Source: JAFGPS01 sp964570855
GTDB taxonomy: Bacteria > Planctomycetota > Phycisphaerae > Sedimentisphaerales > Anaerobacaceae
Assembly: GCA_964570855.1 (NCBI GenBank)
Contig: CAZMZR010000064.1
Span: 1-19,587, forward strand
DNA length: 19,587 nucleotides
Direction: 5' to 3'
Shown here: piece by piece, positions 8,675 through 14,757 of the stretch
Layout: each line of letters starts with the position of its first letter
How positions within the stretch are numbered: position 1 is the first letter of the stretch
Notes under the pieces: model-generated
What the model saw: the letters and a program-made list of their open reading frames with translations, nothing else
Told to the model about the DNA's origin: nothing
The model's database searches: none
Position numbers and translations under genes: made by a program

Positions 8675-8807
8675 GGTTTTTGAAGGAAGGAGGTATAGTC
8701 AAATCGTTAAACATTTATCCTGGGCAGATATTTGTTAAAAGAAGAGTGAGTTAAGGTAAAAATCTTAATTGTTTGTATATATTGTGACTTTTTTAAGGAG
8801 GCTTATC

Positions 8808-11267
8808 ATGCGTAAGAAATTTTTATGTATAGTACCTGTTTTTGCGCTATTCATGGTTTATGCAACTTGCGTTTCAGCCGGGATTACCTATGTGGATGCA
8901 ACTGATGCAAGCGATCCCAGTGTAGCTGCCAATACCGCCCTGGCTACGGGCGAAGTTTTTACGGCCGATGATCCGGGCACCTCAGGCAGCGGCGCCGATG
9001 GTCTTTGGCGCAAACGAGCATTCTCGAATGGAGGCACCATATTCGAAGCAGCCGGCGACTGGGGCGGCAACAATTCAGAAGATTGTCCGCGCCTGATGAC
9101 GACTGTCGAGGTGCCGCGAGGAAAGTACAAAGTCTATGCCTATATGATAACCGCCAGCGACGCTCAGTGGCTTATGGGAGCTTCGTTGGAGGACAGTGAG
9201 GGTGATTTGCCACTATACCTCTGCAATGACCCCAATGGAGCAGCAACCCTGGCTGTTGCGGAAGACTTTGCGGAACCTGTGCCGATGTTGACTCAGGACA
9301 ACCGTACGTTGTGGCAGATACCTCTCGGCACTACCGGCGTTACAACCGCGATCACCGTCTATATCGACGACTATGCCGATCGCGATCCGGCAAATGGTGG
9401 TAATCTCCGTACCTGGTATGACGGTATCGGCTATGAAGCCGTACCTATCGGGATTACCTATGTGGATGCAACTGATGCAAGCGATCCCAATGTAGCTGCC
9501 AATACCGCCCTGGCTACGGGCGAAGTTTTTACGGCCGATGATCCGGGAACCGCTGGCAGCGGTGCCGATGGTCTTTGGCGCAAGCGTGTTTATGCAAATG
9601 AGGGTAGTATATTCGAGTCCGGCGGTAGCTGGGAGGCTGACCTCAACACAGAAGATTGTCCTCGTCTGGTGACATCGGTCGACGTGCCGGAGGGTAACTA
9701 TGACGTGTATGTCTATATGTGGTGCGACGATACTGGCGCTCAGTGGCGTATACAGGCTTCGTTAGAGAACCTCGAAGGTGACTTGCCGCTTTATCTTGCT
9801 AATGATCCCAATGGGGAAGCAACATTGGCTCTCGCAGAAGACTTTGAGGAGCCTGTGCCGATGTTGGCTGAGGGCAATCGTTTTTTGTGGCAGGTAAAAC
9901 TTGGCACTACGGGGCTTACTACGACAATCGACGTTTATATCGATGACGACCCCAACCACATTACCGGTAATGCTCGTACTTGGTACGACGGTATCGGCTA
10001 TGAGCCCGCAATACCCAATATTACCTATGTGGATGCTACTGATGCAAGCGATCCCAATGTAGCTGCCAACACCACCCTGGCTACGGGCGAAGTTTTTACG
10101 GCCGATGATCCGGGTACAGCAGGCAGCGGCGCCGATGGCCTTTGGCGCAAACGAGCTTATGCAAATTCTGGTACCATTTTCGAGGCCGGCGGTAGCTGGG
10201 AGGGTAACGGCAATACAGAAGATTGCCCGCGCCTGATGACGTCGGTCGACGTGCCGGAGGATAAATATGATGTGTATGTCTATCTCTGGGCCGACGGCGA
10301 TCAGTGGCGCATACAGGCTTCTTTAGAGAACCTCGAAGGTGACTTGCCGCTTTATCTTGCTAATGACCCCAATGGGGAAGCAACGTTGGCTCTCGCGGAA
10401 GACTTTGAAGAGCCTGTGCCGTTGTTAGTTGAGGACAACCGAACTTTGTGGCAGGTAAAACTTGGCACTACGGGCGCTACTAACGTGATCGACGTTTATA
10501 TCGATGACGATCCAAACCATCTTTACGGTGCTGCCCGTACTTGGTATGACGGTATCGGGTACAGGTTGTATGTGGCCAGGCCTGAAGAACCTAAAGAGCC
10601 TGAAGAGCCTGAAGAGCCTAATGAACCCGCATTGGAACCGGCTGAACCGATTGATCCCGGCACCGAAGGTTTGGTTGCACATTATGCAATGGAAGGTGAC
10701 GCCACGGATAGTTCCGGCAACGGGCTTGATGGTGTAATTATGGGCGATCCGATTTTTGTCGAAGGACATGTTGGTTTAGCAATAGATCTTAGCGGCGATG
10801 ACCAGGTGGACTGTAATAATCCTGATGGTAAGTTTGACATCACGGGAGAGCTTACAGTCGCCACATGGGTCAATATAAGATCGCTCCCACAAGCGTGGGC
10901 TCCTGCTGTAGTCAAGGGTGAAGATGCATATCGGATTTCCAGCAATAGTAGTTCGACGAGTTTCCACTTTGGTATCAATCACTACACAACTGCTAACTAC
11001 GGAGTCAATGGAAGCACCCAAGTGGGTATGAACGAGTGGCATCATGTCTGTGGAACATTTGATGGTACTACGATTACTTTATATTTGGATGGAGTGGTTG
11101 ACGGCACCCTCGCAAATGATGTCGGCATAGGTGTCAGTACTGACCCCTTTAGGATTGGGGCAAATATTACATATGAAGATCGTTTCTGGGACGGCCTGAT
11201 TGATGAGGTTATGATATTCGATCGAGCTTTAACGGCAAATGGAGTAGCATTTCTTGCCATTCCGTAA
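8808..11267 (+). CDS. Exported protein with three tandem 190-residue modules and a C-terminal LamG domain
   Basis: An 819-residue protein. AAGGAGG (8795-8801) lies 6 nt before the ATG at 8808, so a TTG start 13 codons earlier is rejected. A signal peptide occupies residues 1-24 (RKKFLCIVPVFALFMVYATC, then VSA before the cut). Three tandem modules follow at residues 25-214, 215-403 and 404-about 588. Each opens with ITYVDATDASDP and contains TGEVFTADDPGT, DGLWRKR, EDCPRLMT-like text, EGDLPLYL, a VYIDD motif and RTWYDGIGY. Next is a Pro/Glu linker (PEEPKEPEEPEEPNEP). A LamG / concanavalin A-like lectin domain fills about 621-819, with LVAHYAMEGDATDSSGNGLD, LTVATWVN, NEWHHVCGTFDGTTITLYLDG and DGLIDEVMIFDRALT. 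LamG domains often bind glycans; the module's fold and role are unrecognised. No catalytic motif is seen. Confidence 0.88.
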   Translation: MRKKFLCIVPVFALFMVYATCVSAGITYVDATDASDPSVAANTALATGEVFTADDPGTSGSGADGLWRKRAFSNGGTIFEAAGDWGGNNSEDCPRLMTTVEVPRGKYKVYAYMITASDAQWLMGASLEDSEGDLPLYLCNDPNGAATLAVAEDFAEPVPMLTQDNRTLWQIPLGTTGVTTAITVYIDDYADRDPANGGNLRTWYDGIGYEAVPIGITYVDATDASDPNVAANTALATGEVFTADDPGTAGSGADGLWRKRVYANEGSIFESGGSWEADLNTEDCPRLVTSVDVPEGNYDVYVYMWCDDTGAQWRIQASLENLEGDLPLYLANDPNGEATLALAEDFEEPVPMLAEGNRFLWQVKLGTTGLTTTIDVYIDDDPNHITGNARTWYDGIGYEPAIPNITYVDATDASDPNVAANTTLATGEVFTADDPGTAGSGADGLWRKRAYANSGTIFEAGGSWEGNGNTEDCPRLMTSVDVPEDKYDVYVYLWADGDQWRIQASLENLEGDLPLYLANDPNGEATLALAEDFEEPVPLLVEDNRTLWQVKLGTTGATNVIDVYIDDDPNHLYGAARTWYDGIGYRLYVARPEEPKEPEEPEEPNEPALEPAEPIDPGTEGLVAHYAMEGDATDSSGNGLDGVIMGDPIFVEGHVGLAIDLSGDDQVDCNNPDGKFDITGELTVATWVNIRSLPQAWAPAVVKGEDAYRISSNSSSTSFHFGINHYTTANYGVNGSTQVGMNEWHHVCGTFDGTTITLYLDGVVDGTLANDVGIGVSTDPFRIGANITYEDRFWDGLIDEVMIFDRALTANGVAFLAIP
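8880..10571 (+). repeat. Three in-frame tandem repeats of about 570 bp inside the LamG gene
   Basis: Repeat units begin at 8880, 9450 and 10017, giving periods of 570 and 567 bp (190 and 189 codons). The first 100 bp of units 1 and 2 are almost identical at DNA level, and units 2 and 3 are nearly identical over about 9760-9855 versus 10327-10422. Silent differences dominate there, which points to recent duplication or ongoing gene conversion. Confidence 0.92.
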
Positions 11268-11341
11268 AGTGTTAAAGGGATAATCACTGGATTTACAGCA
11301 CCAAGTGAAGAAAAACTGGATTACCTCCTTTAGGAAATTTC

Positions 11342-11378
11342 GGGGCTTATATCGATTAATTCGGTATAAGCCCCTTTT
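11342..11378 (+). terminator. Intrinsic terminator of the LamG gene
   Basis: A 13-bp stem with one G-U pair, GGGGCTTATATCG (11342-11354) / CGGTATAAGCCCC (11362-11374), has a 7-nt loop and is followed by TTTT. It lies 75 nt after the stop codon. Confidence 0.88.
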
Positions 11379-11546
11379 ACTTATTAATCTGCAAAGTCGG
11401 ATATTTTTTTAACGCTGAGTCAGTCAATACGATATAAATGTGATATTGGGTGAATGTGCTTGCACAGGCGTTTAACAGTCAATTTTTATTTCTTTGCATG
11501 CGCAATTTGCTCCTAATATCTTAAGCTATCAAAAACAAAAATTGCA

Positions 11547-11618
11547 GAAAAATGATTAGACCTCCGGATTCTTATGCTCCGCAGTTTTTAATTGTTGTCT
11601 TTCGATAACCGGTTAATT
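11547..11618. repeat. Direct repeat, copy 2 (about 72 bp)
   Basis: Partner of 8604-8674, sharing AATGATTAGAC, TCCGGATTCTTATGCT and GCAGTTTTT. It follows the LamG terminator by about 170 bp, but no plus-strand gene lies behind it. It may be the leftover leader of a lost paralogue, or one end of a duplicated or mobile block. Confidence 0.75.
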
Positions 11619-11739
11619 TTTCGGTATTTGTATTTCGCCCAAAAACCCGGTAATACCCTTCGATACTTCGGCCGGCTCAAAGCTGATTTAATCAGGAGGT
11701 GGATTGAAGGGATAATCGGCGTGTTATATGTTAAAATCA

Positions 11740-11776
11740 AACGGGTCCCGTTTTCCTTTGGGACCCGTTGGTTTTT
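11740..11776 (-). terminator. Intrinsic, possibly bidirectional, terminator of the cold-shock gene
   Basis: A perfect 10-bp stem AACGGGTCCC (11740-11749) / GGGACCCGTT (11760-11769) lies 24 nt past the cold-shock gene stop. On the minus strand it is followed by TGATTTT. On the plus strand it is followed by GGTTTTT, so it could also stop rightward transcription. Confidence 0.8.
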
Positions 11777-11793
11777 CGGCGTTTCGCTTTGAA

Positions 11794-11997
11794 TTAACCA
11801 GGGATTACATTGGTCGCACAAGGGCCTTTTTTACCCTGTCCAACCTCGAATTCTACCCTTTGGCCTTCTTCAAGAGTGGCGTAACCGTTCGTCTTGATTT
11901 CTGAGTGATGAACGAACAAATCTTCGCTGCCGCCATCAGGTGTGATAAATCCAAAACCTTTTTTCCCGTTAAACCATTTTACTGTACCTGTACTCAC
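11794..11997 (-). CDS. Cold-shock domain protein (CspA family)
   Basis: A 67-residue single cold-shock domain, the standard length for the family. It is a five-stranded OB-fold that binds single-stranded RNA and DNA and melts mRNA structure. The RNA-binding motifs are RNP1, KGFGFITP (residues 13-20), and RNP2, DLFVHHS (26-32), preceded by the usual GTVKWFN. The C-terminus GKKGPCATNVIPG matches the typical final strand. The start codon is GTG (complement of 11995-11997), with AAGGAG 7 nt upstream. It has its own promoter, a leader of nearly 100 nt and a terminator, so it is a single-gene transcript. Whether it is cold-induced cannot be told from sequence. Confidence 0.96.
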   Translation of the reverse strand: MSTGTVKWFNGKKGFGFITPDGGSEDLFVHHSEIKTNGYATLEEGQRVEFEVGQGKKGPCATNVIPG

Positions 11998-12033
11998 TAC
12001 TGTGCTCCTTGGGCCTTCTAACGGCCGTAAATT

Positions 12034-12076
12034 TTGTCTCTCGGCTTTTTAAATAGGAATAATATTTGAGAGACGA
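12034..12076 (-). promoter_or_regulatory. Inverted repeat in the cold-shock gene leader
   Basis: The heptamer GTCTCTC (12036-12042) is complementary to GAGAGAC (12068-12074) across about 25 nt of AT-rich sequence. Both lie within the predicted leader, upstream of an ACGGCCGT palindrome and the ribosome binding site. Long structured leaders are known to control CspA-type mRNAs in other bacteria; a similar role here is inferred. Confidence 0.4.
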
Positions 12077-12099
12077 AATAGTATCCCTAACTATCCTTA

Positions 12100-12129
12100 A
12101 TTATACTAACGGACTGAACTACAGTGCAA
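12100..12129 (-). promoter_or_regulatory. Probable promoter of the cold-shock gene
   Basis: On the minus strand a perfect TATAAT (complement of 12100-12105) is preceded by TTGCAC (complement of 12124-12129) with an 18-nt spacer. Transcription would begin near 12093, giving a leader of about 96 nt before the GTG start. Confidence 0.6.
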
Positions 12130-12491
12130 TAGAAATAAAAAAAATAATCATATCCGGCTGATAATCGAAGCATTTCATAAACAGGTGAGTAAAAAGTTGT
12201 GATTCAATTATTGTCAGATCGACCTTCTTTGGTTCCCAAGCGTTTGCTTGAAATGGACTTACCGTTCATAAAATCCCGGAAGTTCCGATAATCAGGTTAA
12301 CGGCATAGCTTGATGATATAACGATTACAGGCTGAAAATAACCACACGAGGTATCTCCATAGGATTGGACCTGTATTAAAATGTTTTTAAAAAGTTTCAT
12401 TTTCTCCGAAGAAATGTAGAATGTTTAACATACTGAGTCTTATAAGGGAGGTTATTAATTTAAAAAAATCGACGTTTGCACGGTTTAGAAG
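12130..12491. other. Intergenic region between divergent cold-shock and Gfo/Idh/MocA-like genes
   Basis: About 360 bp with no gene seen. It contains a small hairpin CAAGC-GTTT-GCTTG near 12239-12252 and an orphan AAGGGAGG (12444-12451) about 40 nt before the next start codon, with no ATG at a usable distance. No clear promoter pair could be assigned for the rightward gene. Confidence 0.4.
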
Positions 12492-13556
12492 ATGGTTGAA
12501 GCTAAATTAAAAGCTGCCGTACTTGGTCTCGATGAACGAGGTCGAGCCCTGCTTGAAGCGGCCAGCGCCTCTGATTATTTCGAGATTGAGGCTGTTGCCG
12601 ATACTGATACAAATCTTGCCGAGAAAACAGCCGAAAGATATCAATGTGCTGCATACGACGATTATCGGCAATTGATAACGACATTGGATTCCCACATAGA
12701 TCATGAAAGCCGGGCTTTACTGGTGGCTGCCGGTATGCATAGTTGCGATGAGCATATACGGCTGGCGATGAAGAAGAACTTCAATATTCTCAAGCTCGCC
12801 CCGGCGGCGAGGGACTTTGAAGAGGCGGTGGAGTTTGTCCGCCTGAGTGAAGATGAAAATATCAGGTTTGCCGTTGCCAATCCCGGTCGGTATGCAAAAA
12901 GCTTTCTTGCCTTATATGAGTTAATTAAGCAGGGCAAAATAGAACAGCTTTTTCTATTGAATGTTTTTTGCAGCTTCGGTGATGAGTGTTATCCCGGTTG
13001 GCAAAGTGACCCGAAGTTAGCAGGCGGGGGGGTTCTTCTGCACAACTGTTATAAAATAATAGACCAGATATTATGGATTTTCGGTGTGCCCCAGCAGGTT
13101 TATTCATTGCAAAGCAATCAGGCTCAGGATAAACAACAGAGGTTATATCTGGCGGAAGATACGGCCGTTATGACGATGAAATATGACGATACATTCATTG
13201 GCAGTTTAATCGCTTCTCGGCGAAGCGGAACCGGGCCAAAGCAGGAGCTTTTACGGCTCTATGGTAAAGACATAATTCTGACGGTTAATCAAGGACAACT
13301 GACAATCAACGACGGACAGGGTGGAGTTTGTGAGCAGATCGATTACGATAATGATCAGCTAAGTTGTATGAAGGATTCACTGAATAATTTTGCACTGAGC
13401 ATATTGTCGCCCGATAATAACAAGCTTTGCAGCAGCGGAAGGGAAAGTCTCAGGAATATGGCTGTGATTGAGTCGGCATATCTTTCGGCACGCACGGGTT
13501 TTCCCGAGGAACCGGCCAGGATTCTGCAAATGCCGTCGGGAGCGACGGGGATTTAG
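12492..13556 (+). CDS. Gfo/Idh/MocA-fold protein lacking the canonical catalytic residues
   Basis: A 354-residue protein with the usual layout: an N-terminal Rossmann domain (residues 6-125, AAVLGLDERGRALLEAA, then the acidic VADTD at the end of strand 2) and a C-terminal alpha/beta domain. Family members are NAD(P)-dependent dehydrogenases of sugars and related substrates. The signature EKP tripeptide, carrying the catalytic lysine, aligns here with LAP in ILKLAPAARDFEEA (Ala at 103). The second signature, GGG-x3-D-x2-x-H-x2-D, reads GGGVLLHNCYKIID, with Lys188 where His is expected. Ordinary dehydrogenase chemistry is therefore doubtful. An in-frame TAG lies just before the ATG, so no longer start exists. 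The ribosome binding site (AGAAG) is weak. It may be a non-catalytic or re-purposed member. Confidence 0.82.
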   Translation: MVEAKLKAAVLGLDERGRALLEAASASDYFEIEAVADTDTNLAEKTAERYQCAAYDDYRQLITTLDSHIDHESRALLVAAGMHSCDEHIRLAMKKNFNILKLAPAARDFEEAVEFVRLSEDENIRFAVANPGRYAKSFLALYELIKQGKIEQLFLLNVFCSFGDECYPGWQSDPKLAGGGVLLHNCYKIIDQILWIFGVPQQVYSLQSNQAQDKQQRLYLAEDTAVMTMKYDDTFIGSLIASRRSGTGPKQELLRLYGKDIILTVNQGQLTINDGQGGVCEQIDYDNDQLSCMKDSLNNFALSILSPDNNKLCSSGRESLRNMAVIESAYLSARTGFPEEPARILQMPSGATGI

Positions 13557-13627
13557 CCGTAGCATTAATTCGGGAAAACTGTTTGACAAATAATACAGAA
13601 AGTAATAACCTGACAACACTGTTCTCT

Positions 13628-13639
13628 AACAGCGCTGTT
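13628..13639. repeat. Perfect 12-bp palindrome upstream of the zinc ribbon gene
   Basis: AACAGCGCTGTT is its own reverse complement. Its left half can instead pair with CTGTT just upstream (13619-13632, CTGTT-CTCT-AACAG), so two exclusive structures are possible. It could be an operator or a leader element. A TTGACA with a poor -10 box lies at 13583-13611. Confidence 0.4.
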
Positions 13640-13662
13640 GTATATTAATGGGAGATCTGAGA

Positions 13663-14082
13663 ATGAGTAAAAATTCGATATATATCATTATTATTATCAT
13701 TTGCTTTTTGGTTGCCGCTGTGGTGGGTTATAAGTTCATTTTCTCCGGAGGTTCGGGTGGCATCTCAAGTATTGATGCGGATGAGATGGTTTGGGTTAAG
13801 TGCAACAATCCGGACTGTAAAGCTGAGTATCAGATGAGCAAGAGGAAGTACTACGCAGAAGTGGAAGAACGATTTACTTCTATCGGGCAGACCAGGATTG
13901 CAATACCTTGTGAAAAATGCGGCCAGGAAAGTTGCTTCGAAGCTATAAAATGTTCCAATCCGGAATGTGGGATTATTTTCTTTAAGGGCATCGTTCCTAA
14001 CGATTTGGAAGATCGTTGTCCCGAGTGTAAACACAGTAAAACTGAGGAAACCAGAAAAGCAAGGCTTGCCGAGAGAGGCTAA
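13663..14082 (+). CDS. Membrane-anchored protein with two zinc ribbons
   Basis: A 139-residue protein. GGGAG (13650-13654) points to the ATG at 13663 rather than the one at 13648. One N-terminal membrane helix (residues 6-27, nearly pure Ile/Val/Leu) is followed by a Gly/Ser linker and two Cys4 ribbons. The first uses C47/C52 and C83/C86 (CX4C, CX2C) and the second C97/C102 and C119/C122 (CX4C, CX2C). The repeated NPDC / NPEC knuckles suggest internal duplication. The C-terminus is charged (EETRKARLAERG). The soluble part probably faces the cytoplasm, but the topology is not proven. I recognise no named family. It ends in a strong terminator and so is separate from the Rnf operon. Confidence 0.8.
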   Translation: MSKNSIYIIIIIICFLVAAVVGYKFIFSGGSGGISSIDADEMVWVKCNNPDCKAEYQMSKRKYYAEVEERFTSIGQTRIAIPCEKCGQESCFEAIKCSNPECGIIFFKGIVPNDLEDRCPECKHSKTEETRKARLAERG

Positions 14083-14200
14083 GCAGACTTCTCCCGAATT
14101 AATTTGGTAATATTACAATCTGTATATCAAACTCAGGCAGGTAATTGTATGTAATTTTTTATATACCTGTTTTGAATAATAAATCAGTGTTCGATTTAGG

Positions 14201-14234
14201 CCCAATTATATGATTATGGTTGGGTATTTTTTTT
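14201..14234 (+). terminator. Strong intrinsic terminator after the zinc ribbon gene
   Basis: A 9-bp stem with two G-U pairs, CCCAATTAT (14201-14209) / ATGGTTGGG (14216-14224), has a 6-nt loop. It is followed by TA and eight Ts (14227-14234). It isolates the upstream gene from the Rnf operon. Confidence 0.85.
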
Positions 14235-14253
14235 ACACAAGAGGTAATGTTAA

Positions 14254-14301
14254 ATGGGCTGGATTGGTCCGGGAGAATTGCATCCGCTTTTAATCATATA
14301 G
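14254..14301 (+). other. Possible 15-codon mini-ORF upstream of the Rnf operon
   Basis: AAGAGG (14239-14244) lies 9 nt before an ATG opening MGWIGPGELHPLLII and a TAG. The text resembles the first residues of TatA-type proteins (GPxELLIILLI), but the rest of such a protein is not found downstream. It could be a leader peptide, a remnant of a decayed gene, or chance. Confidence 0.2.
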
Positions 14302-14418
14302 CCCGGGCGGTTCACAGCAGACTTTGTTTAACAGATAATTTTGTGCCGTTTGCGGATATTTCTATTTAAAAAACTTATTTCTTTTATTATAAGATGTGTT
14401 TTTGCATGTGGAAGTAAT

Positions 14419-14745
14419 ATGGTTCAGCAGGAATTTTGTCATAATTGCCGTCAAAAACACGACTGCCGGGAAGTTTACCGCCGATTGGATAACTCTACGT
14501 GTCCCTCGGTTGTAACAAAAACTATCGTAGCATTTCTATTGCCACTGGTTGTTTTTATTGTTTCTCTGTTTGTTTTTGACAAAATTTTTTCAGCGGCTGG
14601 CGGCAACCTGCTTTTTTCACAGAATGGCGATCCGGTGAATGCACAAAAGCTGCAAACCGCCGTCGGTTTTCTTGTGGCACTGCTGGTAACTTCTGTTTGT
14701 GTGTTTGTTACAAGAGCGATAAATAAGAAACTTAATTCGACTTAG
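14419..14745 (+). CDS. Small Cys-rich two-helix membrane protein at the head of the Rnf operon (RseC-like layout)
   Basis: A 108-residue protein. The ATG at 14419 has GGAAG close upstream; a TTG-started extension to 14341 has none. The N-terminal cytoplasmic segment carries four cysteines in the order C7-x2-C10-x5-C16-x11-C28 (CHNCRQKHDCREVYRR, then STCPS). Two membrane helices follow, about 33-55 (IVAFLLPLVVFIVSLFVF) and 81-99. RseC/MucC-type proteins found with Rnf/Rsx genes share the Cys-then-two-helices plan but have a larger N-terminal domain. The cysteines could hold a metal or Fe-S centre. The stop is 12 nt before rnfC, so the genes are almost certainly co-transcribed. Family assignment is tentative. 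Confidence 0.68.
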   Translation: MVQQEFCHNCRQKHDCREVYRRLDNSTCPSVVTKTIVAFLLPLVVFIVSLFVFDKIFSAAGGNLLFSQNGDPVNAQKLQTAVGFLVALLVTSVCVFVTRAINKKLNST

Positions 14746-14757
14746 ATTATTCCGGAT

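Larger units (their letters stand above)
8373..8807. other. 435-bp spacer between the two large exported-protein genes
   Basis: It holds an intrinsic terminator (8452-8490) and the first copy of a roughly 72-bp direct repeat (8604-8674). An orphan AAGGAGG (8687-8693) has no usable start codon behind it. An open frame at 8406-8612 has no ribosome binding site, runs through the terminator and resembles nothing, so it is not called. The remainder is AT-rich and presumably carries the promoter of the downstream gene. Confidence 0.5.
11268..11793. other. 526-bp region between the LamG gene and the cold-shock gene
   Basis: Contents are the terminator of the LamG gene (11342-11378), the second copy of the direct repeat (11547-11618) and a terminator hairpin at 11740-11776 serving the opposing cold-shock gene. 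Open frames crossing it (for example 11592-11792) have no start signal and overlap the hairpin. No gene is called. Confidence 0.5.
14083..14418. other. 336-bp region before the Rnf operon
   Basis: It contains the terminator at 14201-14234 and the possible mini-ORF at 14254-14301. A GGGCT (14256-14260) / AGCCC (14300-14304) pairing encloses the mini-ORF. An AT-rich run (14365-14400) ending in TTATTATAAG could supply a -10 box for the operon. No matching -35 box at the right distance was found. Confidence 0.4.

Noticed and set aside
8769..8807. Upstream TTG start for the LamG gene
   Set aside because: AAGGAGG is ideally placed for the ATG at 8808, and the signal peptide begins there.
12444..12451. 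AAGGGAGG as the ribosome binding site of the Gfo-like gene
   Set aside because: It is 40 nt from the ATG, and an in-frame stop immediately precedes that ATG, so no earlier start exists.
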